This document shows, piece by piece, positions 43,385 to 52,587 of a DNA stretch of 64,000 nucleotides (the first letter of the stretch is position 1; the number at the start of each line of letters is the position of its first letter). The DNA is from Spirochaetota bacterium. Lineage in GTDB: Bacteria; Spirochaetota; Spirochaetia; Treponematales; Treponemataceae. The position numbers and the translations under genes are program-made. The notes under the pieces were generated by a model that was not told the DNA's origin, did not search any database, and worked only from the letters and a program-made list of their open reading frames with translations. The DNA lies in assembly GCA_023398165.1 (NCBI GenBank), contig JAEWSQ010000011.1, positions 59,244-123,243 on the forward strand, read 5' to 3'.

Positions 43385-45154
43385 ATGAAAAAAAGAATAT
43401 GGTATTTACAAGTTGCTTCACTTACAGGATCTGCGGTTTTTACGCTGCTGTCAATTCCAACATCATTTGATATTTCCATTTTTGCTGTTTTGATGTGTCT
43501 CGTCTTTACCGCTGTAACATATTATACAGGTATTGTACGATTTCAAAGAACCAAAAATGCCGCCCTTGTAAGCGCAGTACGGAAATTGTACGAGTATCTT
43601 CCCTTTGTTCTTCTTATTGCATTCGTTCTACGACGGGCCGGTCATAACGGAACAAATTTTATTCTCGATCTTGCATCGGTCATTGTTTGGGCTGCGGTTG
43701 CAATAAGCACCAGTATTCTGTTGTATGGTATGTCTGAAAAAAGAATTTATGCACAAAATCCCGATCTGGAATTGTCACGCAATAATCTTCCTTCAAGGAT
43801 AAAAACTCCGGTTACAAAAATTATACGTGAAATTATCAGCTGGATTGATGCGTTCATTCAGGCTGCCTTAATCGTTCTTTTAGTCAATGTTTTCATTTTT
43901 CAGCTTTATGAAATTCCTTCGGAATCAATGGTTCCTGAGTTTTTAATAAAAGACAGGGTGGTCGTTTTTAAGACTCCCTCAGGTCCCAAATTCCCGCTTT
44001 CAGAAGTCGGGCTGCCGTCGTTTCGCACCTATAAAAGGGGAGACATAGTTGTTTTTAGAAATCCCCATTATGAATCGACAAGAAAGTCCGAGGTGAAGAA
44101 CTTTGTTTCCCAGATAGTGTTCATGCTGACCTTTACGAAGGTAAATCTTAATGTTGATGAATACGGTGAAATGAAAGCTGATCCCCTTGTTAAAAGGGTC
44201 TGCGGTATAAGCGGAGAGCAGCTTGTCATGCTTGACGGTACGCTGTATGCACGGACTAAAGACAGTAAAGATTTTAAACCGGTCGAGGATGATAATCTGT
44301 GGGCGGAATGGGATGTCGACGGCCTGAGTTCTGCTCTTAAAGCAAAAATAAACAGGATTCCTATTTCAAATGATGTATATGAAACGCTTCTTTCTGTTGA
44401 AAATAAACGGAGAACTATTTCACTTGCAGAGGCAGAAAAAGAAGCGCTTGCTTTATCCCTTGAGTTTACAAAAGCAAAAAATACCTTTTCTAAAAATAAA
44501 GAAACAGCCGGTACTTCTGTTCCTTCATTGTTCACTGATCAGGAAATGAATGAGTATTACCTATTCTCTCAGAATATTAACATAACACGAAAACTGCTTA
44601 CGGTGGACGGCGGCGCGCAATGGTTTACTTCATACATGACATCGTGGATTAATACAGTGCCTCAAAATCTTGATATGTATGAACAAGCAATGTACAATCT
44701 TAATCTGATGGCGAAACTTGTATTCGGCAGGTTAATTGTACGCAATACGCAGCTCATCCTCTCCGGTACGGCTGTTCAGTCTTTTTCCAAAGACAGTATT
44801 ATTCTTAAGAGCCTCGGGGAAGCAGAAGATCTGCACACCTATATAATACTTAATGATTCACGAAATATGCCTGTATTCCCGAAAAATGCCGCTGACGGAC
44901 AGCCTCAGTATTTACATGATAATTCATATTTTCTCATGGGAGATAACAGATTTAATTCGCTGGATATGCGGCATTCCTATGATTCTTTTTATATTTCACT
45001 TACGCCGTATGATTCTTACTCAGTACGCTGTTATTCAAACATTGAACAGAGAGAAGTGTCATCGGCACGTATTCTCGGTACACCTGTATTCAGATTCTGG
45101 CCTGTATCACGCATCGGGGTACCGGGGTTAACTGCAGAGAAAAGCGGGCAGTAA
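43385..45154 (+). CDS. lepB: Signal peptidase I with large insertion
   Basis: A 589-residue type I signal peptidase, far above the usual 180-330. Four hydrophobic segments fill residues 5-175. The catalytic Ser is S181 in YEIPSESMVP, and the general base is K270 in PLVKRVCGISGE. The final GDNRFNSLDMR box lies at residue 519. The ~240 residues between Lys and GDN hold an inserted, charged helical region (about 290-500) absent from typical enzymes. It removes signal peptides at the outer face of the inner membrane. GGGAG precedes the ATG at a spacing of about 5 nt. Confidence 0.92.
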   Translation: MKKRIWYLQVASLTGSAVFTLLSIPTSFDISIFAVLMCLVFTAVTYYTGIVRFQRTKNAALVSAVRKLYEYLPFVLLIAFVLRRAGHNGTNFILDLASVIVWAAVAISTSILLYGMSEKRIYAQNPDLELSRNNLPSRIKTPVTKIIREIISWIDAFIQAALIVLLVNVFIFQLYEIPSESMVPEFLIKDRVVVFKTPSGPKFPLSEVGLPSFRTYKRGDIVVFRNPHYESTRKSEVKNFVSQIVFMLTFTKVNLNVDEYGEMKADPLVKRVCGISGEQLVMLDGTLYARTKDSKDFKPVEDDNLWAEWDVDGLSSALKAKINRIPISNDVYETLLSVENKRRTISLAEAEKEALALSLEFTKAKNTFSKNKETAGTSVPSLFTDQEMNEYYLFSQNINITRKLLTVDGGAQWFTSYMTSWINTVPQNLDMYEQAMYNLNLMAKLVFGRLIVRNTQLILSGTAVQSFSKDSIILKSLGEAEDLHTYIILNDSRNMPVFPKNAADGQPQYLHDNSYFLMGDNRFNSLDMRHSYDSFYISLTPYDSYSVRCYSNIEQREVSSARILGTPVFRFWPVSRIGVPGLTAEKSGQ

Positions 45155-45191
45155 AAAATCTAAAATCTCTACTGTGGGTGATTAAAAATTC

Positions 45192-45220
45192 TTGACAACG
45201 GTACTGTATCGGGCTACACT
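45192..45220 (+). promoter_or_regulatory. Promoter of the chemosensory operon, near-leaderless geometry
   Basis: TTGACA (45192-45197), 17 nt spacer, TACACT (45215-45220), then 9 nt to ATG 45230. The TATAAT at 45224-45229 is too close to the ATG to serve as -10. The -35 is perfect and no Shine-Dalgarno sequence precedes the gene. Confidence 0.75.
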
Positions 45221-45229
45221 TAGTATAAT

Positions 45230-45730
45230 ATGATAAGTGACGATTTAATACATGAAATAGAAGCCGTTGATATTGCGGAAACTAAAGTATCAGATACTTT
45301 GGAAAAGGATAAAACCTTTCTTGTTTTTAATATGAACACAGAGACTTATACTGTTCAGGCATCATTGTCAAGGGAGATAATGAGGGATCTGACGGTATAT
45401 CCTCTTCCCTTTGTTCCCTCCTATGTTAACGGTGTACTAAACCGTCACGGAGATCCGTACACCGTAATAGATCCCATGATAATTCTCGGCAAAGAACCCC
45501 AGAAGGGTTCTTTGTTTTTAGTTGTAAATTTTGAAAATGAGCAGCTTTGTCTGCGTATAAGCGACGTAGTCGAATTTCTTCCCGTAAAGGCTTCAGAGAT
45601 TAAAACATTCTCCAATCATCTGTCTGTAGCTCATTTTGAAGGTACTATATTGTGGAAAGAAAAAGATATTCCAATATTAAATATCAGTTCTTTTATTGAT
45701 AAACTCAGGTTAGATTTAAAGAATGTATAA
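45230..45730 (+). CDS. cheW: CheW-type chemotaxis coupling protein
   Basis: A 166-residue protein. After a variable acidic N-terminus of about 27 residues, a CheW domain runs to the end, with 'FLVFNMNTETYTVQ', 'PFVPSYVNGVLNRHGDPYTVIDP' and 'LFLVVNFENEQLCLRISDV'. It couples receptors to CheA. It is the first gene of a nine-gene operon and overlaps the next by 8 bases. Confidence 0.9.
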   Translation: MISDDLIHEIEAVDIAETKVSDTLEKDKTFLVFNMNTETYTVQASLSREIMRDLTVYPLPFVPSYVNGVLNRHGDPYTVIDPMIILGKEPQKGSLFLVVNFENEQLCLRISDVVEFLPVKASEIKTFSNHLSVAHFEGTILWKEKDIPILNISSFIDKLRLDLKNV

Positions 45731-46208
45731 GAATTTTATATGCATTTCATATTCTACTTTGGACATTCTTTTTCCCAATGAATTTGTCGAAGCAAGCATG
45801 TATGCAGGAGATAAACATATGGATCCGTCCCGGTATCAGCTCGTATATAAAGGTGCAAAAACTGTTCCGGTTCTTTTGGATGATATTATTCATCCGTTAT
45901 TTTCCTGTGCAAATTCCGGTAATGCATTGACTTCCCTTATATTTTCTCAAAAACATTTTTCCTGTGAAACCGCAAAAAAATACGGCAATTTTAAGAAAAA
46001 AGATGACGGATATTTCTCTTTTTTAACGGCCGCAGAGACGAGGGTCTTATCTCTCAATGTATCAGATTTTTCTTTACTCCCCGGCACAACCGGCAAAGAA
46101 CTCCTTCTCAAAGGTTTTATAGCAGTTCGTTTTACATCCGGAGGTAGAATTCAGTATCTCACAGATTTTGATAAACTATTATCTGCATTGCTGAGGTGTA
46201 AAAAATGA
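45723..46208 (+). CDS. Hypothetical protein in che operon, possibly a divergent CheW-like coupling protein
   Basis: A 161-residue protein. The N-terminal strand pattern 'FICISYSTLDILFPNEFVEA' and the later 'VPVLLDDIIHPLF' recall the start and core of a CheW domain, as does its position between cheW and cheB. Sequence similarity to CheW is too weak to be certain, and key residues are not recognisable. It overlaps the cheW and cheB genes at both ends (8 and 4 bases), so it is tightly coupled and likely functional. Confidence 0.6.
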   Translation: MYKNFICISYSTLDILFPNEFVEASMYAGDKHMDPSRYQLVYKGAKTVPVLLDDIIHPLFSCANSGNALTSLIFSQKHFSCETAKKYGNFKKKDDGYFSFLTAAETRVLSLNVSDFSLLPGTTGKELLLKGFIAVRFTSGGRIQYLTDFDKLLSALLRCKK

Positions 46209-47218
46209 TTAGAGTCCTTATTGTCGATGATTCTGCAGTAATTAGAACTATGGTAAAGCAAATCCTTCTCAGAAGCAATGAAATTGAAATTGCAGGCGAA
46301 GCGGGAGACGGCGAGAAAGCTGTTCATGAGGCAAAAATTCTAAAACCCGATGTTATCATTATGGATATAAATATGCCGGTAATGGACGGACTTGAAGCAA
46401 CCCGGCAGATAATGAAGACCTGTCCGACTTCTATTCTTATGTTTACAACAGAGGATGTTGCAAGAGTAGGATACCAGGCCTTGGAATACGGCGCAGTCGA
46501 CATTATTCCAAAACCCGATTTATCAAAAGTCACCTCAGTTTTCTACTCATTTTTTCTGTCAAAAATTATTTCTGTAGCGGGATCAAAAAGCCAGGCTAGT
46601 ATTCAGGTAAAAAAATACGAAATACCTCATACGTCTGCCAATTATGAAGTGTTATGCATAGGGGCATCTACCGGAGGTCCTCTTGCGGTACAGAAAGTCT
46701 TAAAAGGCCTTTCACCTCATTTCCCGGTACCGATACTCATTACCCAGCATATAGATAAGTCATTTGATCATCATTATGCATCATGGCTTTCTGAAACAAG
46801 CGGAATACATGTTAAACTTGCCAACGATGGTGAAATTCCGCAGCCTGGAAATGCATATGTGGCACCCGCGGACAGACATATGATTCTTGAAAGATCGCTA
46901 GCTGACGGCACAGCGGTAATCCGTCTTACACTGGATCCTCCGGTTCATTTTCTGCGCCCCGCTGTTGATAAACTTTTTTTCAGCGCATCGGAAGTGTACG
47001 GGCAAAAATGCATAGCCGTTTTATTAACGGGTATGGGTAAAGACGGTGCCGAAGGCTGCAGAATAATTAAAATGGTAGGGGGCTATACTATTGCGGAGTC
47101 AGAGGAAACATGTATAGTTTTTGGAATGCCCAAGGCTGCAATAGATGCAGGAGCTGTATCAGAAATAGTAAGCCTTCCTGATATTTGTACGAGGATTGTG
47201 TCGTTAATAGGCAGATAA
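46205..47218 (+). CDS. cheB: Chemotaxis protein-glutamate methylesterase CheB
   Basis: A 337-residue two-domain enzyme. The receiver (residues 1-120) has VLIVDDSAV, phosphoacceptor Asp in IIMDINMPVMDG and the Lys of IPKPD. The methylesterase domain (about 145-335) has the catalytic Ser in IGASTGGP, His in TQHID and Asp in GMGKDGA. It removes methyl groups from receptors for adaptation. It forms a pair with cheR, which starts on the next base. Confidence 0.96.
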   Translation: MIRVLIVDDSAVIRTMVKQILLRSNEIEIAGEAGDGEKAVHEAKILKPDVIIMDINMPVMDGLEATRQIMKTCPTSILMFTTEDVARVGYQALEYGAVDIIPKPDLSKVTSVFYSFFLSKIISVAGSKSQASIQVKKYEIPHTSANYEVLCIGASTGGPLAVQKVLKGLSPHFPVPILITQHIDKSFDHHYASWLSETSGIHVKLANDGEIPQPGNAYVAPADRHMILERSLADGTAVIRLTLDPPVHFLRPAVDKLFFSASEVYGQKCIAVLLTGMGKDGAEGCRIIKMVGGYTIAESEETCIVFGMPKAAIDAGAVSEIVSLPDICTRIVSLIGR

Positions 47219-48646
47219 ATGGTAAATAAAGAAAAAGAGTTTTTAAAAATTTGCAGCATAATAAAATCTCATTCAGGAATATGCGTAACGGGTGCACATG
47301 TTGAGTTTCTATGTTCATATATCCAGAAAAGGATTGATGAACTTGAGATTACCTGCGATCAGTATCTTACGCTTATTGAAAACGACTCGAATGAATTAAA
47401 ACAGTTAATAAATGAATCTACCATAAATGAAACTTATTTTTTCAGAGAAGAGAAACAATTTCTTTACCTCAAAAATGAAGTCTTTCCGCTGTGGAAAGGC
47501 CGGAGTATTACAATCTGGAGCGCGGCTTGTTCCACCGGAGAAGAGGTTATCTCTCTTGCAATGCTGTGCGCCGAATGCGGAATCAATGCACGCATCTATG
47601 GTACCGATATTGATTCAAATGCTTTGGAAGTATTGGCAAAGGGCGAATACAATTCAGTATCCGTGCGTACAGACGGAACGGTATTTCATTCCATACTCGA
47701 AAAGAATTCTGTTAAGGAGAACGGCTGTATTAGGGTAAACAGTACCGTGATTCAACAGATTAAAAAGGGAATTTTTAATTTGAATACCTTTTCAGGAACT
47801 GCAGAAATACCTCCTGACGGGACAGCGGATATCATATTCCTTAGAAATGTGTTTATTTATTTTGATGATGATACCAGAAAAAATATACTGTCTTTTATGG
47901 AAAAGAAGCTGACCCATAATGGACTGCTGTTTTTTTCCATGAGCGAGATAGCTTCTATTACACCCTTGAAAAACTCATCTCTGGTGAAGCAGAAACATGA
48001 TATGGTCTATTTCCTTCAAAAGGGAACAGAACAGATTGTGATTCAGAAAAAACAAAATGCGGAAGATAATTCTCCTCAAAGAAAAATAGCAGAAAAAGTA
48101 CATATGCAAAGTACTGCTCATAAAAAAAAGAGTAAACATTCAGAAGGACATTCAGAAAAAACTGGCGCAAAAAATGAAAATGAGCTGCCGCTGGCATCTG
48201 AAGTACATAAGGCAGATACCGATAGACGGGATACCGGTATTTTTGAAAGTGTTGTACAATATCTTGATAAAAATAAACTTGATGAAGCGGAAAGACTTCT
48301 TGATTCTCATGTTCTTCAAATAGACATTCAATACGTTAAATCTTATTATAAAGGGCTTATTGAGAAAATGAGAGGTAATGATGATTCGGCTTTACAGTGG
48401 TTTGAAAGAGCGGCACAGCTGAATCCGCTTTTCTGGACAGCACATATTCAATGTGCATTGTTGTTGAATGACAAAGATCCTGTAAAGGCCAGAAGAAAAT
48501 ATATACGCTGTGCCGAACTGCTGGAAAAATATATTGAAGAAAAATCAACAAAGTATGATTTTTTATTAGAATCATTCAGTGCTGAATACTTTTATTCTAT
48601 ATGCACAAAGAATATAGAAAAAGGAATACAGAATGTCAGTAGATAG
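47219..48646 (+). CDS. cheR: Chemotaxis methyltransferase CheR with C-terminal TPR
   Basis: A 475-residue protein. The CheR helical N-domain and SAM-dependent methyltransferase occupy residues 1-270: 'NETYFFREEKQF', SAACSTGEEVISLA and 'IIFLRNVFIYFDD'. A charged Lys/His-rich linker (about 280-335) leads to TPR-like repeats at 345-460 ('ALQWFERAAQLNPLFWTAHI'). TPR extensions on CheR are common in alternative chemosensory systems and mediate receptor or partner binding. Overlap with cheA is 14 bases. Confidence 0.94.
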   Translation: MVNKEKEFLKICSIIKSHSGICVTGAHVEFLCSYIQKRIDELEITCDQYLTLIENDSNELKQLINESTINETYFFREEKQFLYLKNEVFPLWKGRSITIWSAACSTGEEVISLAMLCAECGINARIYGTDIDSNALEVLAKGEYNSVSVRTDGTVFHSILEKNSVKENGCIRVNSTVIQQIKKGIFNLNTFSGTAEIPPDGTADIIFLRNVFIYFDDDTRKNILSFMEKKLTHNGLLFFSMSEIASITPLKNSSLVKQKHDMVYFLQKGTEQIVIQKKQNAEDNSPQRKIAEKVHMQSTAHKKKSKHSEGHSEKTGAKNENELPLASEVHKADTDRRDTGIFESVVQYLDKNKLDEAERLLDSHVLQIDIQYVKSYYKGLIEKMRGNDDSALQWFERAAQLNPLFWTAHIQCALLLNDKDPVKARRKYIRCAELLEKYIEEKSTKYDFLLESFSAEYFYSICTKNIEKGIQNVSR

Positions 48647-50735
48647 AAATCAGTTTATAGAAGGCTATATAGTCGAAACCCAGGAACATTTGGACTCAAT
48701 CAATAATGCTATTATCAGCCTTAAAGAAAACCCTGATAACAAAGAATCATTATCGGTTCTGTTGAGGGAGCTGCACACCATTAAGGGAACATCGCGAATG
48801 ATGGGGTATACTTCAATAGAAGAAATATCTCACGGGCTCGAAGATGTATTCAAGGGCATCCGTGAAGCGAAATATGAATTAAACTCAAGAATCATTCAGC
48901 TTGTTTTTTTAACCTGCGATGCGCTTGCGCTTGCGCTCAAAAAAATACAGGAAAATAAAAATGACGGGCTTCCGGTATCTATGTTTCTTACAACATTTGA
49001 AAAAGCTTCAAGCGGTTCCCCGTTTTCTATAGAAGAGCTCCTGGCTGTTAACAGCAGAATTACAGAGCAGGGCGATGATGAAGATTATGAGGAAAATAAT
49101 TCTTCATTGGGAGAAGTTAAATCAATCAGGGTAAAGATTGACAGAATTAATGATTTAATACATAGCTTTGATAATCTGATTATCCGCGAGTTCAAATTAA
49201 AAAAGCAGCTTGAAGAACTGGAACAGGAGGAATCACGAACACAGAGCAGGGAGATAAGAAAAATCAGAAAGCAGTTTGCTGAAGATCTGCAGCAGCTTGA
49301 AGCAATGGTGTTTAGTGTTCAAAATAAAATATTCGACTTGAGGATGCTTCCCATAGACATGATTCTTCATCCTCTGAAAAAAATGCTTGAAATGGAAGCC
49401 ATTAATCAGCAGAAGGAAATTCACGTGGATATTCCTGATACCGATATTACCATGGATAAAATGATTCTTGAACCATTGTCCGATATCCTGATACATTTAT
49501 TACGAAATGCAGTGGATCATGGGATTGAGACTCCTGAAGTTAGAAAGAATAAAGGTAAAAATGAAAGGGGCTTTATCAGTATTGGTATAAAATCTATTTC
49601 GAATAGAATATTTATCAGTATAACCGACGACGGTGCGGGAATTAATTATACAAAAGTACGGGAAAAAGCAATTGCATATCTTCCTGAGCAGGCTGATGAA
49701 ATTTTGGCAATGAGCGAGAAAGATCTTTCATCCTTTTTGTTTATGTCAGGTTTTTCCACAAAGACGGAAACTTCATCCTTATCAGGCAGGGGAGTCGGGC
49801 TTGATGTGGTACGGCAGAATATTGAAGAAATAAAAGGAAAAATAAATTTTACCTCAAAGCCTGATGAAGGAACCACTTTTGAATTGTCGCTGCCTTTGTC
49901 TCTTGCAACGCTTCAGGGTGTATTTATTATTGCAGACGGTATAAAATATTTAATTCCTTCTCATTATATCATCGAAATTACCAACTGCGATCCCGGTGAA
50001 TATATTAATCTTCAAAATCAGAATATGTTCCGGCTTCGCGACCAAATTCTTCCTGTATACTCATTAGCTTCTGTAATAGGAACCGAAAGAAAACTTTCCC
50101 AAAATTCACAGACAACAGTTCTTGTTGTTGAGTATCTTGAGAAAAGACTGGGAATAAGTGTAACCGACGTGCTGAAAACAGTATCTGTAGTGGTAAAACC
50201 GCTTCCTGATGTTTTTAAGAATTTCACTCCTATACAGGGCGTTGTATTTGATGAAAACTATGCCATTGTTCCGATCCTTCATATTCCCGATCTTATGAAC
50301 CGGATGAAATCTCTGCTCGCATATGATATGAAAAAATATGAAGCCCATTCATCGGTAAAGGAAAACAGGGTCTTAGTCGTTGATGATTCATATACAACCC
50401 GGCAAATCGAAAAAACTATCTTGGAAACAGAAGGCTATATTGTTGAGACGGCTAATGACGGAATAGAAGCATTGGAACGGCTGAAAATGAAACATTATGA
50501 TGCTATCGTCACAGATATTAAGATGCCGAGAATGGACGGCTTTGTTCTCATCGAAAATATTAAACGCCTTTCAGGGTATGAATCTGTTCCGATTGTGGTA
50601 GTATCGTCAGTGTATGACGCCGAATCAAAAAAACGTTTCATGGAATCGGGCGTCCAGGGTTTTATAGTCAAATCCGATTTCGAACGCGGCAATCTTGTTT
50701 CCATAGTAAAGGAATTACTACATGGCAAAGTATAG
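48633..50735 (+). CDS. cheA: Hybrid chemotaxis histidine kinase CheA-REC lacking P2
   Basis: A 700-residue kinase. Hpt/P1 domain with phosphorylated His48 in LHTIKGTSR; then only about 60 residues before the P3 dimerisation domain, so no CheY/CheB-binding P2 domain is present. The P4 ATPase has HLLRNAVDHG, DDGAGIN and GRGVGLDVV. The P5 CheW-like domain follows ('LATLQGVFIIADGIKYLIP'), then a C-terminal receiver with VLVVDDSYTTR, phosphoacceptor Asp in AIVTDIKMPRMDG and Lys in IVKSD. The attached receiver could serve as the direct phosphate sink. Overlaps both neighbours by 14 bases. Confidence 0.95.
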   Translation: MSVDRNQFIEGYIVETQEHLDSINNAIISLKENPDNKESLSVLLRELHTIKGTSRMMGYTSIEEISHGLEDVFKGIREAKYELNSRIIQLVFLTCDALALALKKIQENKNDGLPVSMFLTTFEKASSGSPFSIEELLAVNSRITEQGDDEDYEENNSSLGEVKSIRVKIDRINDLIHSFDNLIIREFKLKKQLEELEQEESRTQSREIRKIRKQFAEDLQQLEAMVFSVQNKIFDLRMLPIDMILHPLKKMLEMEAINQQKEIHVDIPDTDITMDKMILEPLSDILIHLLRNAVDHGIETPEVRKNKGKNERGFISIGIKSISNRIFISITDDGAGINYTKVREKAIAYLPEQADEILAMSEKDLSSFLFMSGFSTKTETSSLSGRGVGLDVVRQNIEEIKGKINFTSKPDEGTTFELSLPLSLATLQGVFIIADGIKYLIPSHYIIEITNCDPGEYINLQNQNMFRLRDQILPVYSLASVIGTERKLSQNSQTTVLVVEYLEKRLGISVTDVLKTVSVVVKPLPDVFKNFTPIQGVVFDENYAIVPILHIPDLMNRMKSLLAYDMKKYEAHSSVKENRVLVVDDSYTTRQIEKTILETEGYIVETANDGIEALERLKMKHYDAIVTDIKMPRMDGFVLIENIKRLSGYESVPIVVVSSVYDAESKKRFMESGVQGFIVKSDFERGNLVSIVKELLHGKV

Positions 50736-52551
50736 AATATTAGTATGCGATTATTCATCGACAATGCGTTCCATTCTTCAGGCTGTTTTCAGTGTGGAAA
50801 ACTTTGAAATTACGTTATGTGATAATAGCTTTGATGCTTTAAAATACATTAATGGTGATAAATCTTGTATTGTACTTTCCTCTATTGATGTACAACCGTT
50901 TGACGGATATCAGTTTTGCAGATTCGTGAAGTCCATCCCATCCGCCTCAGTTCCAAAAGTTATATTATATTACAGTGAAGGAACAAATGTTCATTCTTTC
51001 TGGGCAGAGAAATCCGGAACTGATCTTTTTTATCAGCTGGATCCAACACATCCTGAAAAAATTGTTGATGAAGTTAAACAGCTTCTGGAATTCTGCGACG
51101 GTCCTTCAGCAGAGAAAAAAATTGATGTCCAGGATAAAGATCTTGCATTGTTGACTGCCGGCTCTATTGATAAAGAATATTTCAACTATATTGTTCTAGA
51201 TTCGATTTTTGAACTGAGTCCTTACATTAACGATATGGATGAATTCATAAAGCATGCGGTTCTTCTGCTGTCGGGTATATGCGATGCGGATTTGTTTGCA
51301 ATGGAAGTTTGTAACGAAAGTATTGTCTATGATTACCACACAGCGGTAAGCGGCAGTTTTAAAAGCGAGATGTCGGATTTCCTAAGGGTTACAAAAAAGG
51401 ATTTTGAAGGATATGCCTCTCAAAACCGGGACTATCAGTATGTTTCAAAAGAAATACAGAGTGTTTCTTCCGCAGAACGAAAAAACAAGCATGATAAAAT
51501 ACAGTCGTATGAATGTTTTGTAATTTATGCCAATGATTTTGTAGGTACTCTCCATGTCGCTTCCATAAAAAATTTGTTTTTCTCGGACAGAATGTACAAA
51601 AGACTTCTGTATTTTTGTGAGAAGATAGGCATACTTATAGAGATGGCTCTGAATCAAAAAAACATTACAGAGAAAGAAAAGAGAATGAGAAAACTCTTTT
51701 CAAGATTCGTCCCTGAGGAAATAATTGAAAATCTGCTTAAAGGCGAAAATACTAAGACCGAGTTTATGGGTGAAAAACGCAAGGTTGCTGTTCTAATTTC
51801 GGATATACGTGATTTTACAACGATCAGTGAGGTTAACAGTCCTGAAAATGTTGTCCGGTTTTTAAATCAATACTTTTCTGTAATGGTGGATATTATTAAA
51901 AAACACGGCGGCAGTATAGATAAATTTATGGGAGACGCGATCATGGCATTGTTCGGTGCAACAGTAAGCTATGAGGATAATGCTCTGCGTGCGGTGACTG
52001 TGGCTCTTGAAATGTGCAATGCTGTATCCAAGCTGGATTTCAGCCTTTTAAAAATACCCGACGGTCATGTATTCAATATAGGAGTGGGAATCCATTATGG
52101 AGACGTGGTCGTAGGAAGCATCGGCTGCACCGATAAAACCGACTATACTGTTATAGGCGACTCGGTAAATCTTGCTTCCCGTCTTGAGGGACTTACGAAA
52201 CAGTACGGTGTAAGAATCATTATTTCCAATGCGGTTAAACAGGACTTGGGTAATGAGTTTTTCCTTCGCCATCTGGATAATGTTAAGGTTAAGGGAAAAT
52301 CAATTGCAGTCTCTATATTCTCAGTGGAAAACAGCAGGGATCTGTTCCCGGATAAGTATCTTGAATTTTACAATAAGGCAATGGAACTGTATATTCTCGG
52401 AGGCTGGAATCTGGCATCTGAATATTTTAAAAAAGCTCTCGACATCTGTCCTGAGGACAGTGCTGCACAGCTTTTGTATGAACGCTGCGGGCGTTTTATT
52501 AAGGAACCCCCGAAAAACTGGGATGGAGCTCTTGCGTTAACTTCAAAGTAA
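50722..52551 (+). CDS. Degenerate receiver / GAF-like region / class III adenylate cyclase
   Basis: A 609-residue protein. Residues 1-125 look like a receiver fold (ILVCDYSSTMR) but the acidic pair is D10-Y11, the phosphoacceptor position falls on Ser (SSIDVQPFDG, 53-62), and the conserved Lys is not recognisable, so it is likely a pseudo-receiver. A middle region (about 150-345) may be a GAF-like domain. The cyclase domain at about 350-520 has SDIRDFT and GDAIMALFG (metal aspartates) and SIDKFMGD and GDSVNLASRL, typical of bacterial adenylate cyclases. A TPR-like tail follows. It overlaps cheA by 14 bases and is therefore likely an operon output. Confidence 0.9.
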   Translation: MAKYRILVCDYSSTMRSILQAVFSVENFEITLCDNSFDALKYINGDKSCIVLSSIDVQPFDGYQFCRFVKSIPSASVPKVILYYSEGTNVHSFWAEKSGTDLFYQLDPTHPEKIVDEVKQLLEFCDGPSAEKKIDVQDKDLALLTAGSIDKEYFNYIVLDSIFELSPYINDMDEFIKHAVLLLSGICDADLFAMEVCNESIVYDYHTAVSGSFKSEMSDFLRVTKKDFEGYASQNRDYQYVSKEIQSVSSAERKNKHDKIQSYECFVIYANDFVGTLHVASIKNLFFSDRMYKRLLYFCEKIGILIEMALNQKNITEKEKRMRKLFSRFVPEEIIENLLKGENTKTEFMGEKRKVAVLISDIRDFTTISEVNSPENVVRFLNQYFSVMVDIIKKHGGSIDKFMGDAIMALFGATVSYEDNALRAVTVALEMCNAVSKLDFSLLKIPDGHVFNIGVGIHYGDVVVGSIGCTDKTDYTVIGDSVNLASRLEGLTKQYGVRIIISNAVKQDLGNEFFLRHLDNVKVKGKSIAVSIFSVENSRDLFPDKYLEFYNKAMELYILGGWNLASEYFKKALDICPEDSAAQLLYERCGRFIKEPPKNWDGALALTSK

Positions 52552-52587
52552 AGATTCCGGCTGTTGATTATATAAGGAGATTTTTGT

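Noticed and set aside
44068..44535. 155-aa minus-strand frame inside lepB
   Set aside because: Serine-rich shadow of the lepB insert in the opposite frame; no ribosome binding site or independent support.
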